Positions 1 to 5,306 of a stretch of 5,307 nt of DNA are shown here, one piece after another. Numbering within the stretch: the stretch's first letter is position 1; the number at the start of each line of letters is the position of its first letter. Both the position numbers and the translations under genes were made by a program. The notes below the pieces were generated by a model, which was not told the DNA's origin, did not search any database, and saw only the letters and a list, made by a program, of their open reading frames with translations. The stretch spans positions 1 through 5,307 of the forward strand of contig CALKWS010000287.1 in assembly GCA_938004115.1 (NCBI GenBank). The letters are read 5' to 3'. The DNA comes from an uncultured Ruaniaceae bacterium (GTDB lineage: Bacteria; Actinomycetota; Actinomycetes; Actinomycetales; Beutenbergiaceae).

Positions 1-37
1 TGTCCACGTCGGCAGTGCTGTCCACGTCGTCGGTCAT
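1..37 (-). CDS. scpB: ScpB, segregation and condensation protein B (N-terminal 12 codons only, runs off the left edge)
   Basis: Only the first 12 codons are present, so the assignment rests on position. An ATG on the minus strand overlaps the scpA stop codon in an ATGA arrangement, and a strong Shine-Dalgarno sequence lies just upstream. The readable residues (MTDDVDSTADVD) are acidic and look like an unstructured leader; no ScpB domain is visible here. In most bacteria with ScpA the next gene is scpB, which encodes the dimeric winged-helix (kite) protein that binds the central part of the ScpA kleisin in the SMC-ScpAB condensin. The ATGA overlap suggests translational coupling to scpA. An 11-nt sequence occurs twice with an 18-nt period inside these codons, so the acidic leader may be partly repetitive. 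A different downstream gene is possible but unlikely. Confidence 0.75.
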   Translation of the reverse strand, partial: MTDDVDSTADVD

Positions 38-936
38 GGCGCCTCCTCCTTCGCGTGCCGTCCGCCGCTGGCCGCGGGGTGCTCCTCGTACTCGTCGATG
101 ACGGCGATGTCGCCCTCGTCCGTGCCCGTCCACCGGATCGTCAACTCCGCCAGTGCCCGCACCTGGTCGAAGGCCACCACGCCCTCACGATAGAGCTCCA
201 GCAGCGCCAGGAACCTCGCCACCACCACGTTCAACCCGTCGGCGTCGCGGGTCAGGCTGCGGAACGTCAGACTGCGTTGGCGCCGCAGCCGTTGCACGAT
301 CACCGCTGCCTGCTCGCGCACGCTGATCACCGGGCTGTGCAGGTGGCTCAGGTCCACCCCGGGTTCGGCCTCCCGGGGAGTCAGTGCCCGCGCCGCGAGC
401 ATCGCCAGCTGCTCCGGGCTGACGCGCATGATCAGCTCGGGCAGCAGCGCCGCGAACCGGGGTTCCAGACCCACGTTGCGCGGGTGGGAGCGGCCGACCC
501 GTTGCCACTGCTCGCCCAGGTACCCGGCCACCTCCTTGAATGCCCGGTACTGCAGTAGCCGGGCGAACAGCAGGTCGCGGGCCTCCAGCAGTTCCAGGTC
601 CTCGGCGTCCTCCGCACCGCTCTGCGGCAACAGCCGAGCGGCCTTCAGGTCCAGCAGGGTGGCCGCGATCACCAGGAACTCACTGGCCTGGGACAGGTCC
701 CACTCGCTCTGGGCTCGCAGGTGGGCGATGAAGTCGTCGGTCACCACCGCCAGCGCCACCTCGGTGACGTCCATCTTGTGCTTGGCGATGAGCGACAACA
801 GCAGGTCGAAGGGGCCGGAGAAGTTCTCCAGCCGCACCTCGAATCCCGGGCGCGGGGCCAGGCGCACCTGGGCCGCGTCGGTCTCGTCCCCGCCCGCCTG
901 CGCGCTGTCCCGGGTGACGTCAGGCGACGTCGCCAC
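34..936 (-). CDS. scpA: ScpA, segregation and condensation protein A (kleisin of the SMC condensin)
   Basis: Encodes 300 aa. ScpA is the kleisin that bridges the SMC ATPase heads and binds an ScpB dimer, forming the condensin that compacts and individualises newly replicated origins. The family hallmark is at residues 32-50: FEVRLENFSGPFDLLLSLI, followed by KHKMDVTEVALA. A helical region rich in Leu, Glu and Arg follows (about 85-145). The C-terminal winged helix that contacts the SMC head is at about 203-270 and includes VARFLALLELYREGVV. A short acidic tail ends the protein. The first 30 residues are low-complexity and variable in the family. The start is a GTG that overlaps the end of parA by 17 nt with no clear Shine-Dalgarno; a GTG at 867 would give a shorter N-terminus but has no better site. 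Coupled translation from parA is likely. No key region is missing. Confidence 0.96.
   Translation of the reverse strand: MATSPDVTRDSAQAGGDETDAAQVRLAPRPGFEVRLENFSGPFDLLLSLIAKHKMDVTEVALAVVTDDFIAHLRAQSEWDLSQASEFLVIAATLLDLKAARLLPQSGAEDAEDLELLEARDLLFARLLQYRAFKEVAGYLGEQWQRVGRSHPRNVGLEPRFAALLPELIMRVSPEQLAMLAARALTPREAEPGVDLSHLHSPVISVREQAAVIVQRLRRQRSLTFRSLTRDADGLNVVVARFLALLELYREGVVAFDQVRALAELTIRWTGTDEGDIAVIDEYEEHPAASGGRHAKEEAP
42..51 (-). promoter_or_regulatory. Strong Shine-Dalgarno sequence for scpB
   Basis: On the minus strand this reads AAGGAGGAGG. Its AAGGAGG core ends 7 nt before the scpB ATG, which is near-optimal anti-16S pairing and spacing. It lies inside the last codons of scpA. It is by far the best ribosome binding site in the window and supports the scpB start at position 37. 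The two genes before it in the cluster show no comparable site. Confidence 0.8.
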
Positions 937-1765
937 GGCTGATCAGCTCACGGGCCAGTTTGCGGTAGTTGTACGCCCCGGCGTGGTTGGGGGCATAGGA
1001 GGTGATCGGTTCGGTGGCTACCGAGGCGTCCGGGAACTTCACCGTGCGGGTGATGACGGTGTCGAACACCTGGTCCCCGAAGGCTTCCTGCACGCGCGCC
1101 AGCACCTCCCGGGAGTGCAGGGTGCGGGCGTCGTACATGGTGGCGAGGATGCCGTCGATGGTCAGCCGCGGGTTGAGCCGGTCGCGGACCTTCTCGATGG
1201 TCTCCACCAGCAGCGCCACACCGCGCAGGGCGAAGAACTCCGTCTCCAGCGGGATGATCACCCCGTGGGCGGCGGTGAGCGCGTTGACCGTGAGCAATCC
1301 CAGGGAGGGCTGGCAGTCCACCAGCACCACGTCGTACTCATCGGCCACGGGCCGCAACACCCGGGCGAGCGCCTGTTCGCGCGCCACCTCGTTGACCAGT
1401 TGCACCTCGGCGGCGGACAGGTCGATGTTCGCCGGCACCAGGTCAAGGCCCGTGACGCTGGTGGGGTGGATGACCTGGTAGATGTCGGGCTGCTCGGCCA
1501 TGAGCGTGGTGTAGATCGTCTGGTCCAGTTCATGGGCGTTCAGGCCCAGTCCGGCCGAGGCGGCGCCCTGGGGGTCCAGATCCACCAGGAGCACCTTGCG
1601 CCCGTACTCGGCCAGCGCCGCACCGAGGTTGATCGTGGTGGTGGTCTTGCCGACGCCGCCCTTCTGGTTGCACATCGCGATGATCCGGGCCGGTCCGTGG
1701 CCGCTGAGCGGTGCGGGTTCGGGGAAGTCGCGGGCCTTGATCTCCGCAGGGTTGTCGGTGCTCAC
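920..1765 (-). CDS. parA: ParA/Soj-family chromosome-partitioning ATPase (orphan ParA of the scpAB cluster)
   Basis: Encodes 281 aa. It belongs to the deviant Walker-A (MinD/ParA) ATPases, which dimerise on ATP binding and bind DNA nonspecifically. Visible motifs: Walker A KGGVGKTT at residues 35-42 with the signature lysine K35; Walker A' VLLVDLDPQG at 58-67; Walker B VVLVDCQPSLG at 146-156, with Q152 where Soj proteins usually have Pro. A variable leader of about 25 residues precedes the fold. No parB follows; the gene heads the parA-scpA-scpB cluster, as does Rv1708 before Rv1709/Rv1710 in Mycobacterium tuberculosis. This looks like the second ParA-like protein of actinobacteria rather than the one paired with parB near oriC. 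The GTG start sits exactly 6 nt after a good -10 hexamer, so the mRNA is predicted to be leaderless. Its exact role (SMC loading, division or another partner) is not shown by the sequence. Confidence 0.94.
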   Translation of the reverse strand: MSTDNPAEIKARDFPEPAPLSGHGPARIIAMCNQKGGVGKTTTTINLGAALAEYGRKVLLVDLDPQGAASAGLGLNAHELDQTIYTTLMAEQPDIYQVIHPTSVTGLDLVPANIDLSAAEVQLVNEVAREQALARVLRPVADEYDVVLVDCQPSLGLLTVNALTAAHGVIIPLETEFFALRGVALLVETIEKVRDRLNPRLTIDGILATMYDARTLHSREVLARVQEAFGDQVFDTVITRTVKFPDASVATEPITSYAPNHAGAYNYRKLARELISRGDVA

Positions 1766-1771
1766 GCGGCC

Positions 1772-1800
1772 AACCTACTTCCCAAGGCCGCATCGACCAA
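1772..1800 (-). promoter_or_regulatory. Predicted SigA-type promoter of parA-scpA-scpB, giving a leaderless mRNA
   Basis: On the minus strand, TTGGTC (1800-1795) is followed by a 17-nt spacer and TAGGTT (1777-1772), then 6 nt (GGCCGC) and the parA GTG. The -35 keeps TTG and the -10 fits TAnnnT with ideal spacing. Transcription would begin at or next to the G of the GTG codon, leaving no 5' leader. There is no Shine-Dalgarno sequence upstream of this GTG, which agrees with leaderless translation, a common mode in actinobacteria. Confidence 0.65.
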
Positions 1801-1815
1801 CTGTCCGCGCCGTGT

Positions 1816-1828
1816 CGGGCCAGGCCCG
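1816..1828. promoter_or_regulatory. 13-bp perfect dyad in the divergent intergenic region (candidate operator)
   Basis: The sequence CGGGCC-A-GGCCCG is perfectly symmetric about position 1822. It lies 15 bp upstream of the parA -35 element, in the 130-bp gap between parA and the acetyltransferase gene. A regulator bound here could affect both promoters. Short GC-only dyads arise easily in DNA of this composition, so the function is a guess. Confidence 0.25.
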
Positions 1829-1836
1829 CGCCGTTC

Positions 1837-1862
1837 CGTGCCCCTGGGGCGCGGTGGGCACG
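1837..1862. promoter_or_regulatory. Inverted repeat with 7-bp arms upstream of the acetyltransferase gene (candidate operator)
   Basis: CGTGCCC (1837-1843) and GGGCACG (1856-1862) are perfect inverted arms separated by 12 nt. The right arm covers the place where the -35 element of the acetyltransferase promoter would sit, and no good -35 match is seen there. That geometry suits a repressor or activator site, but there is no direct evidence for binding. Confidence 0.3.
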
Positions 1863-1881
1863 ACAGAGACGCACGGCTCGT

Positions 1882-1887
1882 TACGCT
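1882..1887 (+). promoter_or_regulatory. Candidate -10 element of the acetyltransferase gene (leaderless)
   Basis: TACGCT fits the TAnnnT consensus and ends 8 nt before the ATG at 1896, so a transcript would begin at or within a base or two of the start codon. No convincing -35 hexamer lies 16-18 nt upstream, and the only purine-rich stretch before the ATG (GGGG, 1888-1891) is a poor Shine-Dalgarno. Confidence 0.4.
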
Positions 1888-1895
1888 GGGGCACC

Positions 1896-3137
1896 ATGTC
1901 GTTCCAGATACGACCGTTGTCCCGCGCCGACCGGCCCGCCAGCAGCACCCTGGGCGCCGAGGCCTTCGGCACGGTCCCGGCACCGCCGGAGGCTGAGTGG
2001 CCGCCGGCCGGCCACAGCCCCTGGGGCACGTTCGACGGCGCGACGCTCGCCGCACGGGCCTTCCGCCGCGCCTACACCAGTTGGTTCGGCGGCGCCTCTG
2101 TCCCCACCAACGGGCTGGCCGGGGTCACGGTCGCGGCGGAGTACCGGGGCCGCGGGCTGCTGGGCCCGTTGATCGGTCAGGTGCTGGCCGACGGGCGCGC
2201 CGCGGGCGATGTGATCTCCACCCTGTTCGCCTCCGCGCCCGGCATCTACCACCGCCTCGGGTACGCCCTGCTGACGTCCTACGACGTGGTGGAGATCCCC
2301 ACCACCGCGGCCGCGGCGGTGCGCCTGGAGGATCCCGCCCGGGGGCCGGGCCCGTCCGCCGACTCCACCACCGGCCCCGCCGACCCGGCCGTGACCACCC
2401 GCCGCGCCACGGCAGCGGACGGCGAGGCGATCGCAAGGCTGTACGACCGCTGGGCGGCGGCGCAGAACGGGCCGCTGACCCGCACCGGCCCGAACTTCCC
2501 CCCGACCGAGCTCACCCGGGAGTTCACCGGCGTCAGCGTGGCCACCGGTCCCGACGGCCTCCTGCAGGGATACGTGAGTTGGGACCGCGGGAGGCAGGAG
2601 GGGCCCGATGCCGCCCTGACCGTGCACGACCTCATCGCGACCACCCCGGGGGCCTACCGCGTGCTGTGGCGGCTGCTGGGCTCCTTCGCCCCGGTCCTGG
2701 GCGTGATCCGGCTGCGCACCTCCGGGGCGGATGTGGCCCGCCTGTTCCTGCCTCCGGCGGCCTGGCGCACGATCGTCACCGATCCGTACATGCTCCGCCT
2801 GGACGACGTCGCCGCAGCGTTCACGCTGCGCCGCCTGGTGCTGAGCCGTGATGTGGTCTTCAGCGTCACCGGGGACACCGTCGGGGTGATGGACGGCACG
2901 TACCTGCTCACCGCCGGCGAGGAGGGGGCCACCTGCCGGCGCATCGGCGCCGCGGCCGAGGCTCCCCCGGGTGCCCCGGTCTACACTCCGCCGGGGATCG
3001 CCCTGGCCTGGGCCGGGGCGCAGTCCAGTGCGAACATCCGGATGGCCGGCGGGCTCACCGGCGGGGATGAGGCCACCGACGCCGCATTCGACCGGGCGCT
3101 GGGCGGCTGGCAGGTGCACATCCGCGACGCGTTCTGA
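1896..3137 (+). CDS. Eis-like GNAT family N-acetyltransferase with C-terminal SCP2-like domain
   Basis: Encodes 413 aa, close to the length of Mycobacterium Eis (about 400 aa). It shows the Eis three-part plan: an N-terminal GNAT domain (about 1-140), a second degenerate GNAT-like domain (about 165-290, with the family-like GPLTR at 192-196), and an SCP2-like C-terminal domain (about 300-413). The acetyl-CoA pyrophosphate loop is at residues 77-90 (VTVAAEYRGRGLLG). The segment LFASAPGIYHRLGY (110-123) holds Y118, which aligns with the general-acid tyrosine of Eis, and the protein ends in Phe as Eis does; the terminal carboxylate is the catalytic base in that family. A Gly/Pro/Ser-rich linker (about 147-165) joins the first two domains. 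The substrate is unknown; Eis itself acetylates several amines of aminoglycosides and protein lysines. The reading frame is open upstream, but the ATG at 1896 matches the family N-terminus. The gene diverges from parA and converges on xerD with 18 bp between stops. Confidence 0.88.
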   Translation: MSFQIRPLSRADRPASSTLGAEAFGTVPAPPEAEWPPAGHSPWGTFDGATLAARAFRRAYTSWFGGASVPTNGLAGVTVAAEYRGRGLLGPLIGQVLADGRAAGDVISTLFASAPGIYHRLGYALLTSYDVVEIPTTAAAAVRLEDPARGPGPSADSTTGPADPAVTTRRATAADGEAIARLYDRWAAAQNGPLTRTGPNFPPTELTREFTGVSVATGPDGLLQGYVSWDRGRQEGPDAALTVHDLIATTPGAYRVLWRLLGSFAPVLGVIRLRTSGADVARLFLPPAAWRTIVTDPYMLRLDDVAAAFTLRRLVLSRDVVFSVTGDTVGVMDGTYLLTAGEEGATCRRIGAAAEAPPGAPVYTPPGIALAWAGAQSSANIRMAGGLTGGDEATDAAFDRALGGWQVHIRDAF

Positions 3138-3139
3138 CC

Positions 3140-3181
3140 CCGCGCCCCGGCCGCGCTAGCCCAGGGCCCGGGGATGCGCGG
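3140..3181. terminator. GC-rich hairpin at the convergent ends of the acetyltransferase gene and xerD
   Basis: CCCCGG (3145-3150) pairs with CCGGGG (3168-3173). A further 5 bp (3140-3144 with 3177-3181) continue the stem after a 3-nt bulge, with a 17-nt loop. It lies just past the acetyltransferase stop codon and overlaps the last codons of xerD, a suitable place to end transcripts from both sides. There is no U-tract, so an intrinsic terminator is uncertain. Confidence 0.25.
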
Positions 3182-4136
3182 CGGCGTAGACCTCGCGCAG
3201 CGCGTCGGGGGTCAGGTGGGTGTAGATCTGCGTGGTGGTCACCGAGGCGTGCCCGAGCAGTTCCTGGACCACCCGCACGTCCGCACCCCCGGCGAGCAGA
3301 TGGGTGGCGTAGGAGTGGCGCAGCGTGTGCGGGGAGATTCGCGCCGTCACTCCCCCGCGCTCGGCGGCCTGCTGGAGCACCGCCCAGGCGCTTTGCCGGC
3401 TCAGCGGGTTACCACGTTGGTTCAGGAACAGGGCGGAGTTGCCCTTGCCCTTGCTGGCCAGTACCGGGCGGCCCCGCACCAGGTAGGCCTCCAGGGCCTG
3501 TACCGCGAACCGGCCCATCGGCACCACTCGTTCGCGGCGGCCCTTGCCGAAGAGCCGCACACTCGCGGCCGTGCGGTCCAGCACCACGTCGTCCACGCTC
3601 AGCCCCACCGCCTCACTGATCCGCGCGCCGGTGCCGTACAGGACCTCCACCAGCGCCCGGTCCCGCAGCCCCAGCACGCCCGGTGCCCCCGAGGCACCCT
3701 GCAGGAGGTGGTCCACCTGCTCCACCGAGATCGCCTTCGGCAGCCGTTTGGCCGTCCCCGGCGGTTTGATCCGCATCGCGGGGTTGTGCGTGGTTCGCCC
3801 TTCCATCGCCTCGAACTTGTGCCACCCCCGGATGGCCACCACGGCCCGGGCAGCCGAACTGGCCGAGAGTGCCCGCCCACCGTCCGTCCCGGACCGGATC
3901 GCCTCCACGTACGCACCGACGTCGCCCTCGGTGACCTGTTCCAGGTCGGTGCGCGCCCGCGAGGTCAGGAACCTCGCGTACCGGGTCAGGTCACGGCGGT
4001 AGGCACCCAGCGTGTGGTCCGACAGGCCCCGTTCGATCCCCAGGTGAGCCAGGTACTGGCGCAGCGCATCCGCGAACGGGCCGGCGTCGTCGTCGGCCGC
4101 TGGTGTGCGTGGGGGCACCTGACCTGGGGCGGGCAC
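3156..4136 (-). CDS. xerD: XerD tyrosine recombinase (chromosome dimer resolution)
   Basis: Encodes 326 aa. XerD acts with XerC at the dif site, under FtsK control, to resolve chromosome dimers at division. The N-terminal SAM-like core-binding domain spans about 20-110 (ERGLSDHTLGAYRRDL at 35-50). The catalytic domain (about 130-320) has the whole active-site set: R172 in GTGARISEAVGL, K198 in LFGKGRRERVVP, H270 and R273 in SPHTLRHSYATHLL, H296 in LLGHASVTTTQIYTH, and nucleophile Y305. The TTQIYTH motif and the proximity to parA-scpAB favour XerD over XerC. The protein is slightly longer than the usual 300 or so residues because of an N-terminal tail rich in Pro and Asp. The GTG start lies 5 nt after the ctaB stop and lacks a clear Shine-Dalgarno; a GTG at codon 7 is an alternative. 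It is probably co-transcribed with ctaB. Confidence 0.93.
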   Translation of the reverse strand: MPAPGQVPPRTPAADDDAGPFADALRQYLAHLGIERGLSDHTLGAYRRDLTRYARFLTSRARTDLEQVTEGDVGAYVEAIRSGTDGGRALSASSAARAVVAIRGWHKFEAMEGRTTHNPAMRIKPPGTAKRLPKAISVEQVDHLLQGASGAPGVLGLRDRALVEVLYGTGARISEAVGLSVDDVVLDRTAASVRLFGKGRRERVVPMGRFAVQALEAYLVRGRPVLASKGKGNSALFLNQRGNPLSRQSAWAVLQQAAERGGVTARISPHTLRHSYATHLLAGGADVRVVQELLGHASVTTTQIYTHLTPDALREVYAAAHPRALG

Positions 4137-4140
4137 CGGA

Positions 4141-5133
4141 TCAGAAGGGGAGGAACGGATCGACGGCGATCACCACGAACAGCACGGTCAGATAGGTGAT
4201 GGAGGCGTGGAACACCTTCATCGCCCGGAGCTTCTTCGGGTTCCCGTGCCGGGCGCGGCGGTACAGCGCCACGCACAGCCACAGGAACCACCCGCCGGAG
4301 ACCACGGCGGCTGCGGTGTACAGCAGTCCCATCTGCGCCACCGGGACCAGCGCCAGGGAGCAGGCGACCATCGCGATGGTGTAGCCGATCATCTGCCGGG
4401 CCACCCGGGTGTCGGCCGAGACCACGGGCAGCATCGGCACGTCCGCGCGGGCATAGTCGGCCTTGAACTTCATCGACAGCGGCCAGTAGTGCGGCGGGGT
4501 CCAGAAGAAGATGATGCCGAACAACAGGACCGGCGCCCAGGACAGGGATCCGGTCACCGCGGACCACCCGATGAGCACGGGCATACAGCCGGCGGCCCCG
4601 CCCCAGACGATGTTCTGGGAGGTGTGTCGCTTCAGCAGCATGGTGTAGCCCACCGCATACATCACGATCGCCGCCAGGCACAGCGCGGCGGAGACCCAGT
4701 TGACCACCAGCCCGAGCCAGGCGATGGCGAAGATGCCGAGGGCGAAGGCGAACACCATCGCCTGCCGGGGGGTGATCTCCCCGGTGACCAGGGGGCGGTT
4801 CTTGGTCCGGTTCATCAATGCGTCGATGTCCCGGTCGTAGACCATGTTGAACACGTTCGCCGAACCGGCGGCGGTGGCCCCGCCGATCAGTGTGGCGACC
4901 ACGAGCCACCAGCCCGGGAAGCCTCGCTCGGCCAGGAACATCGTCGGCACCGTGGTCACCAGGAGCAACTCGATCACTCGTGGTTTGGTCAGGGCGATGT
5001 AGGCCTTGATCGTTGCTCCCCGGCCGCCGGCCGCGTTGGCCGCCGGGGTGCGCGGCGCCGGGCCCACTGCTCCCCCCGGCTGCGCCGTGGTCACTTCCGT
5101 GGCGTTCACCGGATTCGTTTCCGTGTGCGACAC
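4141..5133 (-). CDS. ctaB: Protoheme IX farnesyltransferase (heme O synthase, UbiA family)
   Basis: Encodes 330 aa from the chosen GTG. The enzyme transfers farnesyl from farnesyl diphosphate to the 2-vinyl group of heme b, making heme O, the precursor of heme A for aa3-type cytochrome oxidase; it acts in the cytoplasmic membrane. Family motifs: ALTKPRVIELLLVTTVPTMF (47-66); the prenyl-diphosphate motif NVFNMVYDRDIDALMNRT (93-110) with N96, D100 and D104; YTMLLKRHTSQNIVWGGAAG (163-182), the COX10/CtaB signature; and FWTPPHYWPLSMKFKADY (210-227). About nine hydrophobic segments follow the UbiA pattern, and an unstructured Pro/Ala/Thr tail of about 40 residues precedes the first. The GTG at 5133 has GGGAG 11 nt upstream, a long spacing; the next GTG (5109) is possible. 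An upstream TTG at 5277 is rejected because it would translate repeats and a promoter-like region. xerD follows within 5 nt. Confidence 0.95.
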   Translation of the reverse strand: MSHTETNPVNATEVTTAQPGGAVGPAPRTPAANAAGGRGATIKAYIALTKPRVIELLLVTTVPTMFLAERGFPGWWLVVATLIGGATAAGSANVFNMVYDRDIDALMNRTKNRPLVTGEITPRQAMVFAFALGIFAIAWLGLVVNWVSAALCLAAIVMYAVGYTMLLKRHTSQNIVWGGAAGCMPVLIGWSAVTGSLSWAPVLLFGIIFFWTPPHYWPLSMKFKADYARADVPMLPVVSADTRVARQMIGYTIAMVACSLALVPVAQMGLLYTAAAVVSGGWFLWLCVALYRRARHGNPKKLRAMKVFHASITYLTVLFVVIAVDPFLPF

Positions 5134-5206
5134 AACCTCACCATCTCCCGCTGCACGGCCGACGGGCCCCGGTGCGGGGCTGGGCCGTGATGACTGTCCT
5201 GGGGCC
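5134..5206 (-). promoter_or_regulatory. Predicted 5' leader of ctaB with a small hairpin
   Basis: This is the stretch between the candidate -10 and the ctaB GTG. On the minus strand it contains a perfect 6-bp stem with a 3-nt loop (GCCCCG-CAC-CGGGGC, 5180-5166) followed about 32 nt later by the start codon. The hairpin could influence mRNA stability or initiation, but no known riboswitch or attenuator pattern is recognisable. Confidence 0.3.
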
Positions 5207-5212
5207 AGTCTA
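5207..5212 (-). promoter_or_regulatory. Candidate -10 element of the ctaB-xerD transcript
   Basis: TAGACT on the minus strand fits TAnnnT and lies about 75 nt before the ctaB start. No strong -35 is present 16-18 nt upstream; that interval and the -35 position are occupied by the first copy of an imperfect direct repeat, which suggests activator-type control if this is the true promoter. Confidence 0.4.
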
Positions 5213-5213
5213 G

Positions 5214-5260
5214 GTGCTCCGGCAGCCGCTGCACCGCCGTGCTTCCGGCAACAGCTGCAC
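5214..5260. repeat. Two imperfect ~22-bp direct repeats upstream of ctaB
   Basis: Copy 1 is GTGCTCCGGCAGCCGCTGCAC without its last base shown here to stay brief in motif terms: it spans 5214-5234 and begins GTGCTCCGGCA. Copy 2 spans 5239-5260 and begins GTGCTTCCGGCA; both end CTGCAC or GCTGCAC. They differ by two substitutions and one extra T, and their starts are 25 bp apart. Each copy has inverted ends, GTGC and GCAC, so each could be a binding site for a dimeric regulator. The pair lies directly upstream of, and across, the -35 position of the candidate ctaB promoter. Confidence 0.55.
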
Positions 5261-5262
5261 CC

Positions 5263-5306
5263 CCGGGCTCGGACCAAGGAGACGCCGGGCTCGGACCAAG
5301 GAGACG
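5263..5306. repeat. Perfect 22-bp tandem repeat, two copies, at the window edge
   Basis: Two identical adjacent units (5263-5284 and 5285-5306) begin CCGGGCTCGG and continue ACCAAGGAGACG. The last base of the window (C, 5307) matches the first base of a third unit, so the array may continue. Each unit holds the imperfect 11-bp dyad CTCGGACCAAG. There are no spacers between units, so this is not a CRISPR array. Possible roles are iterated regulator sites or a simple slippage duplication. Confidence 0.8.

Noticed and set aside
1596..1895. Extending the acetyltransferase gene 100 codons upstream in the same frame
   Set aside because: It would overlap parA and the divergent promoters, and the family N-terminus begins at the ATG at 1896 (MSFQIRPLSRAD).
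428..1996. A 522-codon open frame on the plus strand across scpA and parA
   Set aside because: Antisense shadow of two strongly supported genes. Its translation is low-complexity and rich in Arg, Gly, His and Ser, with no recognisable domain; such frames are common in high-GC DNA.
1881..3119. A 412-codon open frame on the minus strand opposite the acetyltransferase gene
   Set aside because: Gly/Arg/Ala-rich shadow with no family motif, while the plus strand encodes a clear three-domain acetyltransferase.
1896..3137. Calling the acetyltransferase an aminoglycoside-resistance determinant
   Set aside because: The Eis family is broad and the sequence does not show the substrate. Only the fold and the likely catalytic residues are supported.
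5134..5277. A 48-residue longer ctaB starting at TTG 5277
   Set aside because: The extension is Ala/Gly/Pro/Arg-rich, runs through the direct repeats and the candidate -10, and has no counterpart in the family core.
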